Assembly: GCA_022539475.1 (NCBI GenBank)
Contig: VCMS01000025.1
Span: 750,603-814,602 of the forward strand
DNA: 64,000 nt
Source: Gracilaria domingensis
Taxonomy: Eukaryota > Rhodophyta > Florideophyceae > Gracilariales > Gracilariaceae
Direction: 5' to 3'
Both the position numbers and the translations under genes were made by a program. The notes below the pieces were generated by a model that did no database searches, was not told the origin of the DNA, and worked only from the letters and a program-made list of their open reading frames with translations. Positions 59,001 to 64,000 of this stretch are shown here, piece after piece; position 1 is the stretch's first letter, and every line of letters begins with the position of its first letter.

Positions 59001-61531
59001 GAGCGAGTTAAACAGCGTCGCCATGCGAAGAAACTAACACTTTTCCCCGCAAGGGCGCCGTTGGAGTTTATTGCCATCGATATACTCGGTGAGTTCTTGC
59101 GTACTTCCCGAGGAAATCGGTTCTTACTCGTTATTACGGATAGATTCAGTAAGCTAGTCCGGACAGTTCCGTTGAAGTCGATTACAGCACGCAGTGTTGC
59201 GGAGGCATTCGTTCGCCATTGGGTTATGGTCTACGGTCCCCGGTCAATCTCCTCTCAGATAATGGTCCGCAGTTTACTGCACGTTTCTTCCAGGATGTCT
59301 GTCGGATACTCGACGTGAAGAATCTCTTCACGACGACGTATCATCCCCAATGCAATGGGCAAGTCGAACGGTTTAACCGGACAATGCTCTCCACGTTGCG
59401 AGCTTATACAGTTGAACACCCGAAAACTTGGGATCTCTACACGGATACCGTGACGTATGCGTATAATACGCAAGTTCACAGAGTAACTGGTTTATCGCCC
59501 TTTGAGCTCGTGCTCTCACGGACACCACCGCCAGTTGCGGTTGAACCATCAGCAAAGCTGGATACGTCACCGTCAATACGGGATCACTACTTGCAATGGA
59601 AGCAGTGGTTATCCCCAATGGTACCTGTCGCCAGGTCGTCAATGGCGAAAGCACAACACGCTTACAAGCGGAACTTTGATGCCCGGGTACGGAGACCACT
59701 ACCGCCACTGAAAGTGGGAAACCTCGCCTTTGTCAGGAAGGAGTACTACAACCCTGAAAAGGAGCGGCGCCACAAGCTTTCACCCATCGCTGATGGTCCA
59801 TACCGCATTATTAGCGTGAATACGGACACAGTCGTACTGGAAGTTGGCGACGCTCATGAGCGTTTCTCCCGCGATCGCGTTGTGCAGGGCCCAACCGTGC
59901 ACACGGAAATAGTTTCAGATTCACAGCAGGAAGCTGGACAGACACAGAACCGAGAATTCTCGTCGCAGAACACTACACCTACTGTGGGGCTTCGCAACCC
60001 TGCAAGGGGTCTCGCAGAGGTACCGATTATATCGTCCCAAGCCGAGATATCGGAACATACACCGCTGGTGAAATCGCGTTTCACAGCGTCTATTACACCG
60101 TCAACAGACGTGATGACTGCTCCCCGTAACGCTCCACCTAAGGAGGGGGAGGAGGATTCACGCGTCGTCGCGGAGAGTGAGTCACCGGTGTCGCTACCGT
60201 CGCAGCACCGTGATTCACGGGAAGATAATGAAGAGGAGGCGGGGTCGCCTCAGGACACCGTCGAAGACGTAGTTGCTACGGACACCACTGTCAGTGGGAA
60301 GGATCACCCGCTGTCGCGTGTTGAGGCCGCGAAGGACGCGCTCCAGTCGGCCGCTGTCGCGCAGAACTCCGCGGAGAATGCACAACCTTCTACGAAGGAT
60401 CGCGACCTTTCTGAAGGATACCGCACGCAACGAACGGACTCGAGGTTGTCCCAGGATCTTGGTATCGCTCACCCGCTGGGGGAATTGTCGCCAGAACACG
60501 CGCCCATCGCCTCGTCGGCGCAGGACGCGGAGCATGCTCTCGTTCGCGACGTTACCACGGCAAGGCCTGAAGTTGATCAAGAACACTCGACTTCTCGGCA
60601 GAGGGAGGCTACAGCGAAGCTGGATAGTGTATCACGGAGTATTCCGGACGCGCAGTCGCCGCAAACCGTCGCTGACGACCGCCACATACCGCCTTCACGG
60701 GCGCGCACTAAGGAAGTCACGGCAGATCCCGGTACCTTAGACACTGCAGAGCAGGAAGAAGAGGAGACGCTCGCTGAAGCGAAGATCACACACCCCGGTT
60801 CGGGTAATGGTAGTGCACCGTTGCACCCAGCCGTGGGGAAGTCGCAAGTCGCACGTCATGACGTTTCGATAAGTCATGACGGCGCACCGCTCGCTGGAGA
60901 TACGGATTACAGCCCTGATTTAGGGAAAACGCACACTGCATCTGCAGGAGCGCTTGCGCACCACAAATCTTGGGGTGCGCAGCGCGCGCCACACAATGGG
61001 CCAATCACAGCTCGTGGCAGTGCCACCACAACGAAACGTCGCGTGTCGTCACGTGAACCGGCACGTGCCGTGGTGAACAATCCGCCTCCGCGTCTGCCTT
61101 CACCGTCAGGACGGGAACTACCGCGTGAACTAGCCGTTCGCGGACCCGCCGAAGCGGCGAAGCTGCTTAAAGAAGCCCGGAAACGGGAAACGAACACTCA
61201 GCAGAGGGCAAGTCTACCGCCGAAGGCGTCAGGAGAAACTCACAGCACCGCTGGTGACGAAGTTACGGCACCGCCGCGGCGCGCTGACGACCCTTCGCAG
61301 GAAGAGCTCGAGCGGGGCGTATACTCGAAAGAGTTCGTCGTAGACCACATCGTGGGACACAGTTGGAACCCGAAGGGGTATGTTCAGTACCAGGTACGCT
61401 GGTATGGCTATCCGCCGTCGCGGGATTCGGACGAACCCGTGGAGCACTTACCCCGATCGAAGATCGTGCAGTACCATCGTCGAACTAACACGGCGTTGCC
61501 GGCTAACCTACATCAAGCGATGGTCGGATAA
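56003..61531 (+). pseudogene. Gypsy Pol with two frameshifts
   Basis: Protease: LSVLDTGAGPNF. RT: RRLNDVTVKDVYPIPR, MPFGLTNAPATF and the catalytic YLDDI, intact. The frame changes by -1 near 58141, just before RNase H (TVDTDSSDY, later DHSALRW and ADALSR). Integrase: HHCC zinc site (HHSRMASHP, then CTHC), first Asp in FIAIDILG. The frame changes by -1 again near 59231-59245, before the second Asp (LLSDNGPQF) and the Glu (NGQVERFNR). A long Glu/Ser/Thr-rich tail and a chromodomain (YQVRWYGYPP, EHLPRSK) end at 61531. Both breaks fit single-base losses, the second near a CCCC run. No motif is otherwise missing. Confidence 0.8.
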
Positions 61532-61727
61532 CACACGTCGTGGGAGACGGAGGCTTATCACGTACCGCGCACGAACGGTCCTACGAACGACAACACTCAA
61601 TCGAGGAACACTGCGACAACCTCCAGAGGAGTATTGTACCGCTACTCGCGTGGTGAGGAGACACTCTAGGGAGAGAAAAGTTGAAGTTCGAACAGTTATG
61701 CCCTCAGGAAGAGGAGACGATAGATAC

Positions 61728-61822
61728 ACTCGAAAGAGGAAGAAGACTCTATAAAGAGGAAATGAAGCTCGAAAGAGAAAGAAGAACTCTATGAAGAGGA
61801 AATGGAAACTCGTAAGAGGAAG
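61728..61822 (+). repeat. Purine-rich tandem repeat, about 40-bp units
   Basis: CTCGAAAGAG..GAAGA..CTCTAT(A/G)AAGAGGAAATG is repeated about 2.3 times. A weaker purine-rich counterpart lies at about 1540-1600 in the left element. Confidence 0.55.
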
Positions 61823-62006
61823 ATTACCCCGAAAGGGAGAAGTTATGAAGTATGTACCTTGAGAAAGGAAAGAAGCCTTGAAGTTAAGAGAAGTCACAGT
61901 TTTACTGGTTATCGTAACTATGTTGCGGCTCGCTACTCGAGCCCGCAACCGCCTAGCTAATGGGTATTACCCAGGGGGGGGCTCCATGGAGGAGAAGTTG
62001 CACGAG

Positions 62007-62513
62007 TTACTCGGAACTAGGCTGATTGTTCGCGAGCTGCGCAAGGAGAGCATCGCGCATTTGCGAAACGTCCCCCGACGCTGCGTCGGAAGCACCAGCC
62101 TCGCTGAGGAACTGAGCAATCACGGCAGCCCGTACTTCATCAGAGATACCCGCGTTCGCGGCTTCGTTCGGCGCAGCTGACGCCGCCATCGCAGAATGGG
62201 CAGCACTCTCTGGAGTCGAGACAACCACTGGTGTGGGTACAGGAACCGCTTGAGGCGCAGAAGGAACATTCACCGCGCCCGACAAGGTCGCGTTAGCACC
62301 CGCTTGGGGACCTGGCACTGCTGAAGCAGGTACTGTCCCCTCCACCGGAGCTGCTGCGAAGTCGTCGTCGCCGTACTCGTCACCGTCATCGGGAGCGTCG
62401 TCAACCATGATGTTCTGGTCCCCAACAGGGTGGAAGAACTCATCAGTTATGATGAAGCCCGTAGGGTGCCCCGGAGGGTGACTCGCTCGGCGTTTCCGAC
62501 AGGAGCTCCGCCT
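62007..62513 (-). CDS. Antisense ORF of the right-hand gypsy copy, C-terminal domain
   Basis: The frame is open from 62513 (after a TGA) to 62007, with an ATG at 62408. Residues before the ATG include GHPTGF, matching GHPRGF in the left element's antisense frame. An acidic stretch follows, then an Ala/Pro-rich linker, then RAAVIAQFLSEAG, matching RAVVIRDFLRGVG. The N-terminal ~400 codons seen in the left copy are not readable here. Whether the 134-residue form is expressed is unknown. Confidence 0.4.
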   Translation of the reverse strand, partial: RRSSCRKRRASHPPGHPTGFIITDEFFHPVGDQNIMVDDAPDDGDEYGDDDFAAAPVEGTVPASAVPGPQAGANATLSGAVNVPSAPQAVPVPTPVVVSTPESAAHSAMAASAAPNEAANAGISDEVRAAVIAQFLSEAGASDAASGDVSQMRDALLAQLANNQPSSE

Positions 62514-62516
62514 TCA

Positions 62517-64000
62517 ATCGCCATACTGGCGACATGCGGTCTTCTGTTTTTGCCGCGCGGGAGTGTCTGGCTTGGGAAAGGAACATCGTCAGTTGATGAT
62601 GAAAGCCGCGGATAAACAGTTTTTATAGAGTGAGTGTGGATGTCGCCCCGGGGCCGAAAGGGACGGATAAATTAAAAGTACGTTGTGTTCGATGTTATCC
62701 GCCATAATTCGTCCCGGCGTTTCCCCAGGAAGTCGAGGAGCTCCGCCGCCTTCCGAGGCGCGGAGACCGAGTTTTGCGGTAATCGGCACCCGTGTCCAGG
62801 CGGGGTTCGTAATTTATGGTAGATGTAATCACCCCCGACAGTGGGACCTGCGGACCCGGAGAGGGGACTGTTTTGCAGACGGAGAGCCTCGGTCATTCAA
62901 TAGCGGTGGCACGTTGCAAAACTCGCCTACTTGCGTCCCGCCGCCCGGAAGTGCTTGCCGGCGAAGAGAACTTGACTGCACAGTCCAACGCCATCGCATA
63001 TCACTCGCAAGAGGCACTATGACTTACCGAGAAAGAAGTTTACAATACCTCTGCCGATTGATGACTTAAATGCGCGTACTCTTAGACCACATTACGCTAA
63101 TAGTGAGATATCTAAATGGCCTTCCGGATGGAGGATTTGCACGACATAAAACTGAAGCGCGGTTAGGATTTATGAACCACTTAGTTCGATACTGGTCATT
63201 TATTACCTCGTTGAGAGATTACTACCCGCTGTATAGAGTCTTTTAGAACGGCTCTTTTGGTGTTCGCGCCTGGCCCTCACTCCTTTGTATTCTTTGAGAA
63301 CAAACATCTATTCCACCCATTTCCCGTATAAACGGGTTGTCAAGAGATTATACAATCCTTTCGATCACTATCTCCTACATACGTGCTGATTGAGCAGAGG
63401 GGGTGGATTTACACTCTAGACGCACTGCCAGACCTCCACGGACCGCCCACACCAAAGGGTGAGAGAACATATCTCCCACCGCATTGGCGCGCTGCGAACG
63501 GATACGGTTTGGGACTCCGTGTTTGATACGGAGGATTGTAACAGTGTTAAACCCATATTCGGAGTTAATACGATTGCGTCATTGCATACCGGGCCAGCGT
63601 TCGTAATTCACGAGGGCTTTTATCTCGAGTTTTGCATTGTTTGAATGGAGGTGGATCGCCGCGTACGCGTCCGGGAATGGAACCAAGTATCTCGAGAATC
63701 TGCACGCAGACGGACGGGTGCCTATGCCGCGACAGAGAGATCCCCCTCCCCTCTCGAGTTGAGTGACCGCGGCTCACGTATGGCACCAATGGTCTCTATA
63801 TTCGTAACGCTTCGGACAAATAGACAAAAGCCTATACTGGCGTAGCACGGGCGTAAGATTCGATTGGTCTCACCATACTTTGGATTTTATGCGTTGTTCC
63901 GAGGCGGATGGCATTGTTCGGTCAAGAAGGCTCACGTTCAACGATGACAACACGTTATTGCATCTGCGGGTGCTCAAGTGAATCGGGCGCTCTGAAGTAC
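62517..64000. other. Decayed or unrecognised 3' region of the gypsy element
   Basis: No intact frame. A minus-strand segment at about 63565-63650 has weak likeness to the middle of the left antisense protein (TRxxxxREL..LARY against TRQFARNEM..ARH). No LTR end or polypurine tract is identified. Confidence 0.35.

Larger units (their letters stand above)
52662..64000 (+). mobile_element. Ty3/gypsy chromovirus-type element, nearly complete, runs off right edge
   Basis: Order: 5' LTR, leader, gag, pol (protease, RT, RNase H, integrase, chromodomain), purine repeats, antisense frame. No 3' LTR is seen before the window ends. Pol contains two frameshifts, so this copy is not autonomous. Confidence 0.85.

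Noticed and set aside
1-64000. CRISPR arrays, bacterial operons or ribosome binding sites
   Set aside because: No regularly spaced short repeats, no Shine-Dalgarno pattern, and gene spacing and TATA boxes are eukaryotic.

Overview
The window looks like nuclear DNA of a plastid-bearing eukaryote, most likely a red alga. The host genes are single uninterrupted reading frames. Several have a TATA box 60-210 bp before the start codon. One gene encodes a one-helix chlorophyll-binding (HLIP-type) protein with an N-terminal plastid transit peptide and no secretory signal. The rest is long intergenic DNA and LTR retrotransposons. I cannot name the species.

Layout. 1-4.2 kb: 3' half of a Ty3/gypsy element (chromodomain end of Pol, a long antisense frame, polypurine tract, LTR). 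4.2-8.0 kb: a leader remnant joined to a copia-order element on the minus strand that keeps Gag, protease and integrase but has lost reverse transcriptase. 8.3-13.5 kb: sparse DNA with a phage-like 212-aa gene and the HLIP gene. 13.7-24.5 kb: housekeeping block with M1 aminopeptidase N, a lysophospholipid acyltransferase, a plastid membrane protein, an ELO fatty-acid elongase and an ABC-F ATPase. 24.6-29.2 kb: a young, complete Ty1/copia element with target-site duplication. 30.6-37 kb: secreted beta-propeller protein, an unknown multipass membrane protein, and a TIR-domain gene with a broken frame. 38.9-51.6 kb: a probable specialised-metabolism locus. 52.7-64 kb: a nearly complete Ty3/gypsy element running off the right edge.

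The most interesting part is 38.9-51.6 kb. One protein (685 aa) joins an ATP-grasp ligase domain to a TauD-type Fe(II)/2-oxoglutarate oxygenase domain. A second (1010 aa) aligns with that whole protein over its first ~590 residues but has lost the ATP-binding loop, the HxD metal motif and the 2-oxoglutarate arginines; it then carries an intact-looking adenylate-forming (PaaK-like) domain. Between them lie an MFS transporter and a decayed duplicate of the adenylation-gene/transporter pair, itself invaded by an 865-bp hAT-type MITE and fold-back repeats. I read this as an activation/ligation/oxidation/transport cluster for an unknown small molecule, with one partner turned into a pseudoenzyme fusion.

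The retroelements are also informative. Two unrelated elements show a G-NNM-MMC heptamer followed at once by the gag stop codon at the gag/pol junction. Both gypsy copies carry a related antisense frame between pol and the 3' end. The copia element appears to prime from the anticodon loop of initiator tRNA. Lipid genes (acyltransferase, elongase) and plastid genes lie close together, but nothing in the sequence shows co-regulation.
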